Shown: positions 32,311-40,687 of the stretch, piece by piece | Position numbering within the stretch: the first letter of the stretch is position 1 | Layout of the letters: each line of letters starts with the position of its first letter | NCBI GenBank assembly: GCA_000719695.1 | Contig: JOHN01000046.1 | Span: forward strand, 1 to 61,076 | DNA: 61,076 bases | Direction: 5' to 3' | Origin: Streptomyces sp. NRRL F-6131 | GTDB taxonomy: Bacteria > Actinomycetota > Actinomycetes > Streptomycetales > Streptomycetaceae | Translations under genes and position numbers: made by a program | Notes under the pieces: model-generated | Told to the model about the DNA's origin: nothing | The model's database searches: none | Seen by the model: the letters and a program-made list of their open reading frames with translations, nothing else

Positions 32311-33951
32311 ATGCCCCGCAACCGCATCCGGTTGGCCGCCCTGGCCGCCGTCACCGCCGGCCTCGGCCTGACCGCCTTCGGCGCCCCGGCCCTGGCCTTC
32401 GGTGCCGGCGCGCCGAGCAGCGTCACCTACGACACCGGCGCGCTGGACTGGGGGGTGAAGGCCAGCTTCCGCAGCTACGTCACCGGGCCGGTCGGCCAGG
32501 GCGCGGTGGAGCTGACCGGCGGCGCGACCACCAACGCCGACGGGACCTTCCACTTCGGGCTGGCGACCGCGAGCTACGACACGGGCACCCACGTGCTGAC
32601 CTCCGCCTTCACCGGCGGGGTGCGGTTCACCGCGCACCACGGCGCGCTGGACGTGGCGTTGAGCGACCTGAAGATCACCACGGCGGGGACGACCGGTACG
32701 CTCACCGCCGACACCGCGTCCAAGGAGGCCGTCGGCGCCCCCGACGTCACCCGGCGGGACGACGTGCCGCTGGTGACATTCACCGTCGGCCGGGACACCA
32801 CTACCGGCGTGCCGACTGCGACCAAGCTGACGGAGCAGGGCGCCAAGGCGTTCGCCGGCTTCTACGCGGCCGGGTCGGACATGGACCCGCTGGCGCTGCT
32901 GCTCAAGCAGAGCCCGGCCACCCCGTCCCCGACCGCCACGCCGACCGCGACGCAGTCGCCCACGGCCATGCCGACCGCAACGCCGACGGCGACCGGTTCG
33001 CCGACGGCCACCGCCTCGCCGACGGCGAGCGATACGCCCACCGCGACTGCTTCGCCGACCGCGACGGGCTCGCCGACGGCGACCCAGTCCCCTTCGGCCA
33101 CCTCGTCGCCGACCGCGACCACCTCGCCCTCCGCGACCGGCAGCCCCTCCACCGCGCCGAGCGGCAACGGTGAACTCGCCGTGGTCAACGGCACCCTGGA
33201 CTGGCAGGTCAAGGAGAGCTTCCGCAAGTACCTGCAGAGCCCGGTGGCCAACGGCAAGGTCGAGTTCGCGGGCGGCGCGGCCGACTACCGCTTCGGCGGC
33301 GCCAAGGGCAGCTACAACACCAAGTCCCATGCGCTGTCGGCGGGCTTCGCCGGTTCGGTGCGCTTCCTGGGGCACCCGGTCGCCGGTGGCGGGTACCAGC
33401 TGGACACCACCTTCTCGAAGCTGGGCCTGAGCATCGACAAGGACGGCGCCTTCCTGACCGCCGACGTCAACGCCAAGTCCATGGACGGGAAGACGACCTC
33501 GCTGTCCGGCGCCCGGATCGCCAAGCTGGACATCTCGAAGGCGAACCTCGCTCCGGTCAACGGCGTGGTGACGCTGAACGCGGTGCCGGCCACGCTGACG
33601 GCCGAGGGGGTGCCGGCCTTCGCCAACTACAAGGCGGGTGAGTCGCTCGACCCGGTCACCGTCTCGCTGGCCTTCGACAAGGCCGCCCAGTTGCCCACCA
33701 CCGCCCCGGTGACCGCCGGCTCCGCCGGGGGCGGCACCGGTGCGGGTACGGGTACGGGCACCGGTGCGGGCACGGTCGGCGGCGCCTCCCTGACCACCGG
33801 CGGTGGGGCTTCCCTCGGCGGCTCCGGCGTGCTGGCGTCCACCGGCTCGTCCACCCCGGTGATCCCCCTGCTGGCCACCGCCAGCGGCCTGCTCCTCCTG
33901 GGCGGCGGTGCCACCGCCCTGGCCCGTCACCGTGCGTCCCTCGGCGCCTGA
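32311..33951 (+). CDS. HtaA-domain heme-binding protein with LAXTG sorting signal
   Basis: A 546-residue exported protein. A signal peptide (1-30) precedes two HtaA domains (about 36-200 and 290-455). They are separated by an 80-residue Ser/Pro/Thr/Ala repeat linker. The C-terminus has a Gly/Thr-rich spacer, then LASTG (about 511-515), a hydrophobic helix and a basic tail (ARHRASLGA). LAXTG followed by helix and positive tail is the class E sortase signal of streptomycetes, so this protein is probably covalently attached to peptidoglycan. It is co-oriented 44 nt after the first HtaA gene and probably shares its iron-box promoter. ATG 32311 follows CGGAGTCCCTCC. Confidence 0.9.
   Translation: MPRNRIRLAALAAVTAGLGLTAFGAPALAFGAGAPSSVTYDTGALDWGVKASFRSYVTGPVGQGAVELTGGATTNADGTFHFGLATASYDTGTHVLTSAFTGGVRFTAHHGALDVALSDLKITTAGTTGTLTADTASKEAVGAPDVTRRDDVPLVTFTVGRDTTTGVPTATKLTEQGAKAFAGFYAAGSDMDPLALLLKQSPATPSPTATPTATQSPTAMPTATPTATGSPTATASPTASDTPTATASPTATGSPTATQSPSATSSPTATTSPSATGSPSTAPSGNGELAVVNGTLDWQVKESFRKYLQSPVANGKVEFAGGAADYRFGGAKGSYNTKSHALSAGFAGSVRFLGHPVAGGGYQLDTTFSKLGLSIDKDGAFLTADVNAKSMDGKTTSLSGARIAKLDISKANLAPVNGVVTLNAVPATLTAEGVPAFANYKAGESLDPVTVSLAFDKAAQLPTTAPVTAGSAGGGTGAGTGTGTGAGTVGGASLTTGGGASLGGSGVLASTGSSTPVIPLLATASGLLLLGGGATALARHRASLGA
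32920..33165 (+). repeat. SPTAT-type linker repeat within the second HtaA gene
   Basis: About 80 codons consist of imperfect repeats of Ser/Thr-Pro-Thr-Ala-Thr (for example GSPTATASPTASDTPTAT). At DNA level the repeats are short TCGCCGACCGCGAC-like units with mutations. The segment is a likely glycosylated stalk that spaces the two heme-binding domains across the wall. Confidence 0.8.
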
Positions 33952-33970
33952 TGCCCGGACGGTGAACGCC

Positions 33971-34003
33971 GTGGCCACTCGCTCGACTCGAGCGAGTGGC
34001 CAC
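33971..34003. terminator. Bidirectional hairpin between HtaA gene and DUF397 gene
   Basis: A perfect palindrome of 16-bp arms around one central base (33971-33986 with 33988-34003, arm GTGGCCACTCGCTCGA). It lies between convergent genes and marks the left edge of the XRE/DUF397 cassette. Confidence 0.8.
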
Positions 34004-34008
34004 CGCGA

Positions 34009-34200
34009 TTATGCGTGGTGGTCGAGTGCGCCGGCCTTGATGGTGCGGAGGAGGCTGGCGAGGGCGTCCGGTGTGGTGCGGAGGATGACGTCGCCGTCGT
34101 CGGACTCCCGGATTTCGACCAGACCAGCCCCAATGCGGACCTCGACACAGTTGGCCTGGTCACCGCTGAAGCTGGACTTCTGCCAATCGAGCTCTGACAT
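34009..34200 (-). CDS. DUF397 domain protein
   Basis: A 63-residue protein with the DUF397 pattern W-x-KSS-x-S-x3-NCVEV (residues 6-21) and the central IRES segment. Such proteins are encoded next to XRE/DUF5753 regulators throughout streptomycetes (abaA/whiJ-type loci), where they are thought to act with or against the regulator, toxin-antitoxin-like or developmental. ATG 34200 is 10 nt from the regulator stop with GGAAGG before it. Confidence 0.92.
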   Translation of the reverse strand: MSELDWQKSSFSGDQANCVEVRIGAGLVEIRESDDGDVILRTTPDALASLLRTIKAGALDHHA

Positions 34201-34210
34201 GTGCGCCTTC

Positions 34211-35071
34211 CTAAAGGGTGTAACGGACGTGCTGGATCAGTCCCAGAGAGTCGTGCTCGGTTCGGGCGCGCAGACTGAGGGTCGCATCCAGCTCCGGAAG
34301 CGCAAGGGACTTCAGGCGTTCGAACTTCGAGCGGTAAGCGGTGAGTGAATCCTGATCGCCATGGAAGGTCGAGCCGCCCGGGTGCTCCATCAGGACGGTG
34401 TCCAGCTCGGAGTGCGGGCCGTGTACAAGCATGAAGGGTGTGTCGCTGGAAACGTACTCAGTACAGCGGAAAGGCAGGATCTGGATCGTGACGTGGGGGA
34501 GTGCGCTCACCTCGACCAGATAGTCCAGTTGCTCCCTCATCACTTCGGGCCCGCCGAATTGCGTGCGCAGCGCCGCTTCGTGAATCACGGCATGAAGGGG
34601 CACCGCCCTGTCGCTGCTTATGGCCTGCTGGCGGCCCCGACGGAACTCGACCTTCTTCTGGTTGCTGCTGAGGATGGTCTCGCTGTAGCCGGACACCTGA
34701 AGCAGTCCGGGGATCAGCAAGGTCTCGTAACTGGACAGCGCGGTGGCTACCGACTCGGACTCCGCGAGATCAAGGGCCGAGGAAGTGACAAACCCCTTGA
34801 ACGGGCTCCACCAGCCCTTCCCATTACTGAGCCCCATCTGCTGGAGCGCCGCAACGTACGTCTCATCCATGTAACCGTAAGCGCGCAGTAGAACAGTCAG
34901 GCGATCAGGATCCAGCCCCGTACGTCCGGCCTCGATGTGGCTCAGTTGCGGGCCGCCCATGCCGACGAGTGCGCCGGCGTCTTTGACCGTCAGCCCCACG
35001 CCCTCGCGGAGGCGCCTCAGTTCGGCGCCGAATCGCCGCTGCCTCTCACTGATTTGGGTCCTGAGTGCCAA
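34211..35071 (-). CDS. XRE-family regulator with DUF5753 domain (WhiJ-like)
   Basis: A 286-residue regulator. The N-terminal helix-turn-helix (about 10-70) includes LRRLREGVGLTVKDAGALVG and LSHIEAGRTGLDPDRL. The DUF5753 domain (about 95-280) includes the IPGLLQVSGYSETIL motif and ends with RYTL. The start is set at TTG 35071 because GGAAGGA lies 5-6 nt upstream and the protein then begins with LALRTQISERQ like its relatives; the upstream ATG at 35161 would add a non-conserved extension. Codon use is noticeably less GC-rich than in neighbours, a sign of transfer. It is paired with DUF397. Confidence 0.88.
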   Translation of the reverse strand: MALRTQISERQRRFGAELRRLREGVGLTVKDAGALVGMGGPQLSHIEAGRTGLDPDRLTVLLRAYGYMDETYVAALQQMGLSNGKGWWSPFKGFVTSSALDLAESESVATALSSYETLLIPGLLQVSGYSETILSSNQKKVEFRRGRQQAISSDRAVPLHAVIHEAALRTQFGGPEVMREQLDYLVEVSALPHVTIQILPFRCTEYVSSDTPFMLVHGPHSELDTVLMEHPGGSTFHGDQDSLTAYRSKFERLKSLALPELDATLSLRARTEHDSLGLIQHVRYTL

Positions 35072-35194
35072 GGGGTGTCCTTCCGTGTCGGAGCAGTCTC
35101 CCGCTGCACGGGGCCGGGATGCCACTCGCGCGAGTGAGGCCTCTCGTTCCCGACGGCTCATCTTCCCGGATCGTGTTGCACGCGTGGAACGTTA

Positions 35195-35222
35195 TGACCT
35201 ACCGTCAGTGTTGCGTCGGTCA
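35195..35222. promoter_or_regulatory. Inverted repeat in the divergent promoter of the XRE cassette
   Basis: TGACC (35195-35199) and GGTCA (35218-35222) form a short inverted repeat in the 257-nt divergent region. On the minus strand TGTGAC and TAGGTC, 17 nt apart, give a plausible promoter for the XRE gene that overlaps this repeat, as for an autoregulating WhiJ-like repressor. The repeat is short, so chance occurrence is possible. Confidence 0.35.
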
Positions 35223-35328
35223 CATGGCGAATCGTCAGAAATGCCTTGGGTCAGGGCAGTAGGTGCATGCTGCCCCTCCGGCCCGCCGGCGTCTCTCCGT
35301 TCCCCTGCCTCTCCCTCGGAGGTCTGTC

Positions 35329-35694
35329 ATGCGTGCCCTCAACCCGCCCGACTGCTCCCTCGCCCGTGCCGAACTCCGGGCCGCCCTCTCCTCCTCCGGC
35401 TGGCTGCCCGACGTGATCGACGACGCCGAACTCGCCTTTCACGAGCTGTACGTCAACGCCTGGCAGCACGGGGGCTGCCAGGCGCCCCCCGTACTGGTCT
35501 GCCTCCGGCCCGCCGTGCTCCGGGTCTCGGTGTGCGACGACTGCCCGGACCTGCCCGAGCCCTCCGGGGCCACCGACCTCTACGCGGTCTCCGGGCGCGG
35601 CCTCCACCTCGTCCGCGCCCTCACTCACCGCTTCGGCACCGATCCCACCAAGACCGGCAAGGTCACCTGGTTCGAACTGGATGCCGCCGCGTGA
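35329..35694 (+). CDS. RsbW-like ATP-binding (anti-sigma/GHKL) protein
   Basis: A 121-residue single-domain GHKL ATPase. The N-box-like ELAFHELYVNAWQHG (about 38-52), the G1-box equivalent VCDDCPDLPE, and the G2-like SGRGLHLVRALTHRFG (about 88-103) are visible. Such stand-alone anti-sigma-like kinases are abundant in streptomycetes and often lie next to XRE/DUF397 pairs. ATG 35329 follows CGGAGG. It starts a three-gene unit with GTGA overlaps and is divergent from the XRE gene. Confidence 0.85.
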   Translation: MRALNPPDCSLARAELRAALSSSGWLPDVIDDAELAFHELYVNAWQHGGCQAPPVLVCLRPAVLRVSVCDDCPDLPEPSGATDLYAVSGRGLHLVRALTHRFGTDPTKTGKVTWFELDAAA

Positions 35695-35924
35695 ACACGC
35701 CGCTCGAACCGCACGACCCCTACCTGCGCACCTACACCGAGCCCGAAGTGACCTCCCTCCTCCGCGAACTCCACGAGCGGGGTCGGCCCTTCGGCATCCG
35801 GTGGGGGTCCGCCGCCGTCAGCGGCGCCACCGTCGACGGCCGCCTCCTGATCGACTTCGGCGACGCCTCCGTCGCCACCCTCCTCAACCTGCTCGCGCTC
35901 CTCCGCGAAGCGGGCCGAGGGTGA
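35691..35924 (+). CDS. Hypothetical small protein in XRE/ATPase cassette
   Basis: A 77-residue soluble acidic protein with no motif I recognise; the middle reads RGRPFGIRWGSAAVSG. Its GTG start overlaps the ATPase stop (GTGA), and its stop overlaps the next start in the same way, so the three are co-translated and probably work together. Confidence 0.7.
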   Translation: MNTPLEPHDPYLRTYTEPEVTSLLRELHERGRPFGIRWGSAAVSGATVDGRLLIDFGDASVATLLNLLALLREAGRG

Positions 35925-36178
35925 CCAACTTCCTCGTCGGCGCGGCCTTCGCCGTCCTCCTCGCCCTCGCCGTCACCACCGAGATCACGGGTGTCCTCAC
36001 CGCTCTCAAGATCGGCCCGCCTCCGCCGCCGATCACCCGCCACGGGCGCCGGGAACTCCGCACCCTCCCCGACGGCACCACCGAATACACCTGGATCGCC
36101 CGCCAGGCCGGCCAGTTCAGCCCCGAAACCAACCCCGAGAACCTGAAGCCCCACGGCCGCCACCGCATACCCCCCTGA
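35921..36178 (+). CDS. Small membrane-anchored protein in XRE/ATPase cassette
   Basis: An 85-residue protein with one N-terminal membrane helix (about 3-25) and a hydrophilic, Pro-rich C-terminal part. No family recognised. GTG 35921 overlaps the preceding stop codon. It could anchor the cassette's ATPase or 77-residue protein at the membrane; this is conjecture from gene coupling. Confidence 0.65.
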   Translation: MTNFLVGAAFAVLLALAVTTEITGVLTALKIGPPPPPITRHGRRELRTLPDGTTEYTWIARQAGQFSPETNPENLKPHGRHRIPP

Positions 36179-36266
36179 CCACTCGGAGCCGCACAGCCCG
36201 TCGGTGGCCCCCGTGCGAACAGCAAGGGGGCCACCGGAAGAGAACCTTCCGAGTGGAAAGTCGACC
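36179..36266. terminator. Nested hairpin between the cassette and hmuO
   Basis: An outer stem CCACTCGGA (36179-36187 with 36258-36266) encloses an inner 11-bp stem CGGTGGCCCCC (36202-36212 with 36236-36246). It lies between convergent genes, at the right edge of the XRE cassette, and probably terminates both. Confidence 0.65.
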
Positions 36267-36295
36267 CCGTCGACTTCCTGCTCACGCCACGGCAC

Positions 36296-36970
36296 TCACG
36301 CGCTCAGCGGGTACCGGGTGTCGAGGTCGCGGAAGAGCGCGCCGTTCAGCTGGAAGGCGCGCTTGCACTCCTCGACCACCCGGCGGCGCTCGACCTCGTC
36401 CAGCGCCAGCCCCGCGGCGTCCAGCTTGGCACGGTAGTCGCGCTTGAACGCGGCCGGGTTCTCCACCTGCTCGAAGACGTAGAACCGCACGCCGTCGCCC
36501 TTGCGCTCGAAGCCCCAGGTCTTCTCGGCTATCCCCCGGATGATCTGGCCGCCCGAGAGGTCGCCCAGGTAGCGGGTGTAGTGGTGCGCGACGTACCCCG
36601 CCGGCCACTGCTCCGCCAGCTCCTCCAGCCGCGCGACGTAGGCGGCGGTGGCGGGCAGCGGCGCCAGCCCCGCGCGCCAGTCCGGGCCCCGCAGGTGGGC
36701 CAGGTCGCGCTCGATGGCGGCAGTCCGCAGGATCGTGGTGTCGATGAACGGCCCGGCCACGGGGTGGTCCGCGAGGTCCTCGGCCCGCTCCTCCAGGGCG
36801 CGGTAGACGAACCAGAGCTGGCCGGTGAGGTCGGCGTAGGCCTCGATCCCGAGCTGACCGCCCAGCAGGCGGCTCATGAACGAGGACTGTTCGGCGGCCT
36901 CGTGCTCGGCGCTGCTGGCGGTGCGCAGCACGGTGGAGAACGGGACGACGGGCTGCTCGGGAACGGGCAT
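36296..36970 (-). CDS. hmuO: Heme oxygenase (HmuO-type)
   Basis: A 224-residue enzyme that opens heme to biliverdin, CO and ferrous iron. The proximal heme His lies in TASSAEHEAAEQ (about 20), and the distal-helix glycines are in YLGDLSGGQII (about 134-144), both as in corynebacterial HmuO. ATG 36970 is chosen because AGGAGG lies 5 nt upstream; GTG 36994 lacks a spaced ribosome site. It stands alone behind a strong iron box and would process heme imported by HmuTUV, from which it is separated by the XRE cassette. Confidence 0.93.
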   Translation of the reverse strand: MPVPEQPVVPFSTVLRTASSAEHEAAEQSSFMSRLLGGQLGIEAYADLTGQLWFVYRALEERAEDLADHPVAGPFIDTTILRTAAIERDLAHLRGPDWRAGLAPLPATAAYVARLEELAEQWPAGYVAHHYTRYLGDLSGGQIIRGIAEKTWGFERKGDGVRFYVFEQVENPAAFKRDYRAKLDAAGLALDEVERRRVVEECKRAFQLNGALFRDLDTRYPLSA

Positions 36971-36997
36971 GCGGGCCTCCTGGGTCGAGTACACCCC

Positions 36998-37030
36998 CGA
37001 TTGCTTTGGTTAGCCTAACCTAAGCAATCG
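36998..37030 (-). promoter_or_regulatory. Extended iron box upstream of hmuO
   Basis: The core TTTGGTTAGCCTAACCTAA (37005-37023) matches the DtxR/DmdR iron box with one mismatch. The symmetry extends well beyond it: 16-base arms (36998-37013 and 37015-37030) around one centre, with a single mismatched pair. It lies 28 nt before the hmuO start codon, where it would cover the promoter. Confidence 0.9.
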
Positions 37031-37186
37031 TCATGCCGACAGGCTGTCGGGAAGAACCGGCCGCCCCCGGACACGACGAAGGCCGGGCTCCGCGGAACGA
37101 CTCCGCGAATCCCGGCCTCCGACTGCCTCGACCTACCCCGCGCCGCGGCGGACGGACCGCCGGACGAACGAGATGGGCACGACGGC

Positions 37187-37678
37187 TCAGCGACCGCCCT
37201 GGTCCGCCAGGCGCTTGATCGACGCGGTGACCTCGGCCTCGGCCTCGGTGCGGCCGACCCAGTTGGCACCCTCGACGGACTTGCCGGGCTCCAGGTCCTT
37301 GTAGACCTCGAAGAAGTGCTGGATCTCCAGACGGTCGAACTCCGACACGTGGTGGATGTCCTGCAGGTGCTCCCAGCGCGGGTCCGTCGCCGGGACGCAG
37401 AGCAGCTTGTCGTCGCCGCCGGCCTCGTCCGTCATCTTGAACATGCCGATGACGCGGCACTTGATCAGGCAACCGGGGAAGGTCGGCTCGTCCAGGATGA
37501 CCAGGGCGTCCAGCGGGTCACCGTCGTCCGCCAGGGTGCCCTCGACGTAGCCGTAGTCGGCCGGGTAGCGGGTCGAGGTGAAGAGCATCCGGTCGAGCCG
37601 CAGACGGCCGGTCTCGTGGTCGACCTCGTACTTGTTACGAGAGCCCTTCGGGATTTCGATAAGGACGTCGAACTCCAA
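37187..37678 (-). CDS. ppa: Inorganic pyrophosphatase
   Basis: A 163-residue family I pyrophosphatase. The substrate and metal residues are in [34 protein letters not shown] and [14 protein letters not shown]. The TTG at 37678 is chosen because GGAGG lies 5 nt upstream and the product then begins with [11 protein letters not shown] as in the family; the in-frame TTG at 37690 overlaps that ribosome site. It drives biosynthetic reactions by removing pyrophosphate in the cytoplasm. It is divergent from dacB with a very short shared promoter region. A stem-loop built on AGGCCGGG/CCCGGCCT (about 37080-37119) follows the gene. Confidence 0.96.
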   Translation of the reverse strand: MEFDVLIEIPKGSRNKYEVDHETGRLRLDRMLFTSTRYPADYGYVEGTLADDGDPLDALVILDEPTFPGCLIKCRVIGMFKMTDEAGGDDKLLCVPATDPRWEHLQDIHHVSEFDRLEIQHFFEVYKDLEPGKSVEGANWVGRTEAEAEVTASIKRLADQGGR

Positions 37679-37755
37679 CGGTTCCTCCAAGGTAGGGACT
37701 GACAGAATCCAAGTGTCTCCTACGGGAGTGGGTGCTCAGGAAAGGGGCCGGGTCG

Positions 37756-39429
37756 GTGCGAGCAGGGGCTGGGGCGGGGAGCCGTCGCGGGGGGACGGCC
37801 GCCGGGCTGTTCGGGGCGACGCTGCTGGTCGCCGGGGTGGTGCTCGGGGCGGGCGGTGCGTACGCGCAGCCGTCCGCGACCCCGTCCGGATCGGCGACAC
37901 CCGGCGGCCGGTCCACCGGGAACGCCCAGGGCGACGAGGACGAGGACAACGGCAGGAAGGGCGACCGGGGGGACAAGGGGGACAAGGGGGACAAGAGCGG
38001 CGACCGGAACGGCGAGAAGAACGGCGCCGGGCCGAAGGGCCGGAACGGCGAACCGCCGGACCCGTCCACCAGCGCCACCACCAGCGCCAGCGCCAGCGCC
38101 ACCGCCACCGCCCCGCCGTCCGGCAAGCCCTCCGGAGCCGCCCGCCCGGCCCCCGCCGCCGCCGTGCTGGCCGCCGCCGCAGCCGGCCCGGGGACCGGCC
38201 TGCCGACCGCCCAGGGGCTCCAGCAGGCGCTCGCCGGCGTGCTCGCCGACCGGAACCTCGGCACTGTCGGCCTCGCCGTCGCGGACGCCGCCGACGGCCA
38301 ACTCCTCTACGGCGCCGCGGAGAACACCGCCGCCACGCCCGCCTCCACCACCAAGCTCGCCACCTCGATCGCGGCCCTCTCGCTGATCCCGGCGGACACC
38401 CGGCTGACCACCAGGGTCGTCAAGAACGCGGCGACCGGCGGGATCACCCTCGTGGGTGGTGGTGACCCGACGCTGACCGGGCTCCCCGCCGACCAGGTGC
38501 TGGTCGGCGGCGTCCCCGCCGACCCGGACACCGCCCCCGCCTCGCTGGACGCGCTGGCCCGGCAGACCGCGGCCGCGCTGAAGACCACCGGCGCCACCAC
38601 CGTCGTGCTCGACTACGACGTCTCGCTCTACACCGGCTCCCCGCTGCACAAGAACCACGACGGCGAGAACATCGCCGCGGTGACGCCGCTGATGGTGGAC
38701 GAGGGCAAGGTCGATCCGAAGAGCCGAGAGGACGCGCCCGCCCGCGTCACCGACCCGGCCGGCCAGGCCGCCGAGGCCTTCGCCGCCCTGCTCAAGGGCC
38801 AGGGCGTCACCGTCCAGGGCAAGCCGAAGCCGGCCGCCGCCCCGGCCGCCGGCGACGCCCCGGTGCTCGGCCGGGTGGACTCGCCCACCGTGGCCCGCCT
38901 GGTCGAGCGGATGCTGACCACCTCCGACAACACCCTCGCCGAGGCGATCGCCCGGCAGGCCGCGATCGCCGCCCACCAGCCGGCCGGCTTCGAGGGCGCC
39001 GCCACCGCCGTCACCCAGGAGCTCGCCCGGCTCGGGGTGCCGATGACCGGCGTGGTGCTCAACGACGGCAGCGGCCTGCACACCGGCAACGCGATCCCGC
39101 CGGCCGTCCTGGTCAAGCTGCTCGCACTGGCCGCCTCCGAGCAGCACCCGACGCTGCGTCCGGTGCTGTCCGGCCTGCCGATCGCGGGATTCACCGGCAC
39201 CCTCGGCAAGCGGTTCGGCACCGGCTCCGGGGCGGCCGACGCGGCCGGCCTGGTCCGCGCCAAGACCGGCAGCCTGAGCGGCGTCAACACCCTGGCGGGC
39301 ACCGTGGTGGACGCCGACGGACGGCAGCTCGCCTTCGCCCTGATGACCCGGACCGCCGCCCCCGTCGACACCGCCCGCGCCGCGATGGACCGCGTGGTGG
39401 CCAAACTGGCGGCCTGCGGCTGCCACTGA
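37756..39429 (+). CDS. dacB: D-alanyl-D-alanine carboxypeptidase/endopeptidase (PBP4/DacB family)
   Basis: A 557-residue exported S13 peptidase. A signal peptide (1-38, ending AYAQ) is followed by a long charged and Ser/Thr-rich region (about 40-140) with GDKGDKGDK repeats. The penicillin-binding domain has the active-site STTK (in PASTTKLATS), SDN (in TSDNTLAEA) and KTG (in RAKTGSLSG) motifs. It trims peptidoglycan stem peptides. GTG 37756 has AAGGGG 8 nt upstream and is preferred over GTG 37732, whose ribosome site is only 3 nt away. It is divergent from ppa. Confidence 0.93.
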   Translation: MRAGAGAGSRRGGTAAGLFGATLLVAGVVLGAGGAYAQPSATPSGSATPGGRSTGNAQGDEDEDNGRKGDRGDKGDKGDKSGDRNGEKNGAGPKGRNGEPPDPSTSATTSASASATATAPPSGKPSGAARPAPAAAVLAAAAAGPGTGLPTAQGLQQALAGVLADRNLGTVGLAVADAADGQLLYGAAENTAATPASTTKLATSIAALSLIPADTRLTTRVVKNAATGGITLVGGGDPTLTGLPADQVLVGGVPADPDTAPASLDALARQTAAALKTTGATTVVLDYDVSLYTGSPLHKNHDGENIAAVTPLMVDEGKVDPKSREDAPARVTDPAGQAAEAFAALLKGQGVTVQGKPKPAAAPAAGDAPVLGRVDSPTVARLVERMLTTSDNTLAEAIARQAAIAAHQPAGFEGAATAVTQELARLGVPMTGVVLNDGSGLHTGNAIPPAVLVKLLALAASEQHPTLRPVLSGLPIAGFTGTLGKRFGTGSGAADAAGLVRAKTGSLSGVNTLAGTVVDADGRQLAFALMTRTAAPVDTARAAMDRVVAKLAACGCH

Positions 39430-39511
39430 GCGACGACCGGCCGCCCGGCGGGCCACCATTGACCGGCCGTTCCGGCTCCCCCCGGCGGACGGGAGCACGT
39501 ACGGTGAGGGC

Positions 39512-40687
39512 ATGACGAGCGCGAGCGGCGGTGCCGACATGGTCGACTGGAATCTCGCGGTCGCGACCGCGACCAGGCTGGTGCGGCCGGGGCCGGAGGT
39601 GAGCCGGGCCGAGGCGGCGGCGGTCGTCGCGGAACTGCGCCGGCACGCCCTGGCCGCCGAGGAACACGTCCGGGAGTTCACCGGCATGCGCTCCAGCAGC
39701 CTGGCCGAGGCCGCCGCGACCCCGGTGCTGATCGTGGACCGCCCGGGCTGGGTGCGGGCCAACGTCGCGGGCTTCCGCACCATCGTCCAGCCGCTGGTGG
39801 AGAAGCTCCAGGCCCGCCGGTCGAGCGGTTCGGCCTCCGCGGTGCTCGGCACGGTGGGGGAGAAGGCGACCGGCATCGAGGTCGGCGCGCTGCTGGCGTT
39901 CCTCTCCACCAAGGTGCTCGGCCAGTACGAGACCTTCGCCCCGGCCGAGCCGTCGCTGGAGGCGCCGGACAGCCCGGCCGCGCTGTTCGACAAGCCGCGC
40001 CTGGGCCCCGAGGGCCCCGGTCCCGGCCGGCTGCTGCTGGTGGCGCCCAACATCGTCCACGTCGAGCGGGAGCTGGACGTCGACCCGGCCGACTTCCGGC
40101 TCTGGGTCTGCCTGCACGAGGAGACCCACCGCACGCAGTTCACCGCGGTGCCCTGGCTGCGCGACCACATCCAGTCCGAGGTGCAGTCCTTCCTGGCCGA
40201 GACGGACGTCGACCCGGGCGCGCTGGTGGAGCGGCTGCGGGAGGCCGCCGGCTCGCTGGGCGCCGGTCTGCCGGGCCTCGGCGGCCGCGACAGCGCCCCG
40301 TCGGCCGGTCTGCTGGAGATCGTCCAGTCGCCGGCCCAGCGGGAGATCCTCGGTCGGCTGACCGCGGTGATGTCCCTGCTGGAGGGCCACGCGGACGTGG
40401 TGATGGACGGCGTGGGCCCGGCCGTGGTGCCGAGCGTCGCCGAGATCCGGGAGAAGTTCCAGCAGCGCCGGGACCGCGGCGCCAACCGGCTCGACCTGGT
40501 GCTGCGCCGGCTGCTCGGGATGGACGCCAAGCTCCGCCAGTACCAGGACGGCGCGGTCTTCGTCCGGGGCGTGGTCGAGCGGGTCGGTATGGAGGGCTTC
40601 AACCGGGTCTGGACCTCGCCGAACACCCTGCCGACCAAGGAGGAGATCCACGACCCCGCCGCCTGGGTCGCCCGGGTGGGCCGCTGA
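39512..40687 (+). CDS. DUF2342 zinc-metalloprotein (putative hydrolase)
   Basis: A 391-residue protein of the DUF2342 family, annotated in databases as coenzyme-F420-biosynthesis-associated. The HEETH motif in VCLHEETHRTQF (about 205-216) is an HExxH zinc site, and EGHADVVMDGVG (about 291) may give the third ligand. Its substrate is unknown. In actinobacteria it is found between dacB and tilS, as here, so the neighbourhood is conserved but not informative about function. ATG 39512 follows GGTGAGGGC. Confidence 0.88.
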   Translation: MTSASGGADMVDWNLAVATATRLVRPGPEVSRAEAAAVVAELRRHALAAEEHVREFTGMRSSSLAEAAATPVLIVDRPGWVRANVAGFRTIVQPLVEKLQARRSSGSASAVLGTVGEKATGIEVGALLAFLSTKVLGQYETFAPAEPSLEAPDSPAALFDKPRLGPEGPGPGRLLLVAPNIVHVERELDVDPADFRLWVCLHEETHRTQFTAVPWLRDHIQSEVQSFLAETDVDPGALVERLREAAGSLGAGLPGLGGRDSAPSAGLLEIVQSPAQREILGRLTAVMSLLEGHADVVMDGVGPAVVPSVAEIREKFQQRRDRGANRLDLVLRRLLGMDAKLRQYQDGAVFVRGVVERVGMEGFNRVWTSPNTLPTKEEIHDPAAWVARVGR

